Below, piece by piece: positions 5,184-6,150 of a stretch of DNA of 6,150 bases (its first letter is position 1; each line of letters opens with the position of its first letter). The notes beneath the pieces were generated by a model that was not told the origin of the DNA, searched no databases, and saw only the letters and a program-made list of their open reading frames with translations. The stretch covers positions 1-6,150 of the forward strand of contig WQUH01000088.1 in the NCBI GenBank assembly GCA_009782165.1, in the 5' to 3' direction. The stretch is from Pseudomonadota bacterium (lineage in GTDB: Bacteria > Desulfobacterota > Desulfobulbia > Desulfobulbales > Desulfobulbaceae). A program made the translations under genes and the position numbers.

Positions 5184-5308
5184 TCCTGAAAATGTGGCGC
5201 TGTCATTCGCAGTTGCGCCGAAATACACCGCGCGGACCGACCGTCGGCGGGTTGAATGCAGAGCAGGTTGAACGGACATCCAACAACCTGGTCCCGATGG
5301 AGTTGTCC
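5184..5308 (+). other. gltX leader with hairpin near the ribosome binding site
   Basis: The predicted gltX 5' leader. A 7-bp inverted repeat (CAGGTTG at 5264-5270, CAACCTG at 5284-5290, 13-nt loop) ends 8 nt before the GGAG ribosome site. A second possible hairpin pairs GGCGC (5196-5200) with GCGCC near 5215-5219. There is no T-tract, hence no attenuator-type terminator, and no T-box sequence. The leader is also open in the gltX frame from an ATG at 5192. Confidence 0.35.
5299..5302 (+). promoter_or_regulatory. Ribosome binding site of gltX
   Basis: GGAG with a 6-nt spacer to the ATG at 5309. The in-frame ATG at 5297 overlaps this site and has none of its own, so the 5309 start is preferred. 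Confidence 0.7.
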
Positions 5309-6150
5309 ATGCAAGAAGTTCGCGTCCGCTTTCCCCCCAGCCCCACCGGCTATCTCCATATCGGGGGCGCCAGAACGGCCCTGTTCAACTGGCTCTTTGC
5401 CAAAAAGCACAACGGCAGGCTGATCCTGCGCATCGAAGACACCGACGAGGAGCGCTCCACCCAGGCATCGATCGACGGTATCATCGACGGCTTGCAGTGG
5501 CTGGGCATCGATTGGGACGAAGGCCCCTATTTCCAGACCGATTTTGCCGCCGACCATGTCGCCGCCGCCCACAGGCTGCTCGCCTCGGGCCATGCCTACA
5601 AATGCTTCTGCACCAAGGAGGAGCTGGAGCAGAAACGCGAGGCCGCCATGGCCGAGAAACGGTCCGAGGTCGGCTACGACGGCGCCTGCCGCCACCTCAG
5701 CGCCGAACAGGTTTGCGAGAAGGAGGCTCAGGGCATTCCGGCCGTCATCCGCTTCAAGGCGCCGCAGCGGCCGGGCAACCTCTTCTACGACGATGAGGTG
5801 CTGGGCCGGATCGAGCGGGCCTACAGCGAGATCGAGGACTTCGTCATCGTCCGCTCCAACGGCAAGCCGTTGTACCTGCTGTGCAACGTGGTCGACGACA
5901 TCCGCGACCGCATCAGCCACGTCATCCGCGGCCAGGACCACATGACCAACACCACCCGCCAGGTGCTGCTGTACGAGGCCCTGGGGGCCAAACTGCCGGT
6001 GTTCGCCCACATGCCGCTGACCCTGGACCTGCACAAACGCAAGATCTCCAAACGCAGCCACGGCGAGGTGGTGGCGGTCCAGTTCTACCGCGACATGGGC
6101 TTCATCCCCTGGGCCGTGTGCAATTTCCTCAGCCTGCTGGGGTGGAATCC
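5309..6150 (+). CDS. gltX: Glutamyl-tRNA synthetase, N-terminal part, cut by window edge
   Basis: Class I aminoacyl-tRNA synthetase charging tRNA-Glu, and in many bacteria also tRNA-Gln. The 280 complete residues cover the catalytic Rossmann domain. The start MQEVRVRFPPSPTGYLHIGG is typical and includes the HIGH-equivalent at residues 17-20. RIEDTDEERS follows at 41-50. A zinc-type cluster C99-x-C101-x25-C127-x-H129 resembles the E. coli CxC-x24-CxH site. VRSNGKPLYLLCNVVDDI and VIRGQDHMTNTTRQ form the tRNA/Glu-binding region, and the second signature is KISKR (245-249). A nearly complete family protein is about 470 residues, so the anticodon-binding half lies beyond the right edge. Discriminating or nondiscriminating charging cannot be decided from this portion. 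The gene has its own promoter, divergent from the DUF1844-ispE operon, and its product can act on the tRNA-Gln encoded 1.7 kb away. Confidence 0.96.
   Translation, partial: MQEVRVRFPPSPTGYLHIGGARTALFNWLFAKKHNGRLILRIEDTDEERSTQASIDGIIDGLQWLGIDWDEGPYFQTDFAADHVAAAHRLLASGHAYKCFCTKEELEQKREAAMAEKRSEVGYDGACRHLSAEQVCEKEAQGIPAVIRFKAPQRPGNLFYDDEVLGRIERAYSEIEDFVIVRSNGKPLYLLCNVVDDIRDRISHVIRGQDHMTNTTRQVLLYEALGAKLPVFAHMPLTLDLHKRKISKRSHGEVVAVQFYRDMGFIPWAVCNFLSLLGWN

Noticed and set aside
5178..5308. T-box or amino-acid riboswitch upstream of gltX
   Set aside because: No T-box core sequence, no terminator/antiterminator pair and no T-tract in the leader.
5171..6061. Minus-strand open frame of 296 codons opposite gltX
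   Set aside because: It lies antisense to a clear GluRS catalytic domain. Its Val/Ala/Gly/Asp-rich translation resembles no family and is what GC-rich antisense frames give.
1..6150. Mobile elements, CRISPR arrays, phage genes or a defence system
   Set aside because: No spaced direct repeats, no terminal inverted repeats, no transposase or integrase motifs; every sizeable coding region is an identifiable housekeeping gene or the DUF1844 protein.

Overview
This is a compact, GC-rich block of bacterial housekeeping genes. Seven genes and one tRNA lie on the minus strand, and one gene (gltX) diverges on the plus strand at the right end. The neighbourhood (RluD-type pseudouridine synthase, CarD-type regulator, pth, two-domain L25/Ctc, prs, tRNA-Gln, ispE, DUF1844 protein) recalls Desulfobacterota/Desulfuromonadota (former Deltaproteobacteria). 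That placement is an inference from gene content and order, not from a search. There are no mobile elements, CRISPR arrays or obvious horizontally acquired genes.

Layout, following minus-strand transcription from right to left: a sigma70-like promoter at about 5046-5074 drives a roughly 170-nt leader, then the DUF1844 gene, ispE, a tRNA-Gln(UUG) with encoded CCA, prs and rplY. The gaps are small, and the unit ends at a strong intrinsic terminator (1846-1884). A second promoter with a perfect TTGACA -35 box seems to lie inside the ispE coding sequence (3930-3958), placed to feed tRNA-Gln, prs and rplY. Next come pth, which sits just below the terminator without a visible Shine-Dalgarno, and a carD-rluD unit with its own promoter (1119-1147). 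rluD runs off the left edge. On the plus strand, a near-consensus promoter (5149-5177) and a leader of about 125 nt precede gltX, which runs off the right edge.

The functions are linked through translation and its precursors. GluRS and tRNA-Gln supply aminoacylated tRNA, and many bacteria of this kind charge tRNA-Gln with Glu first. Pth recycles peptidyl-tRNA, L25 binds 5S rRNA, and the RluD-type enzyme modifies rRNA. Prs makes PRPP for nucleotides and His/Trp, IspE makes isoprenoid precursors, and CarD acts on RNA polymerase at promoters such as those of rRNA.

I found no convincing undescribed system. What merits a second look is regulatory: the promoter embedded in ispE, the terminator directly before pth, the long leaders in the divergent DUF1844/gltX region, and a cysteine-rich N-terminal tag on the DUF1844 protein.
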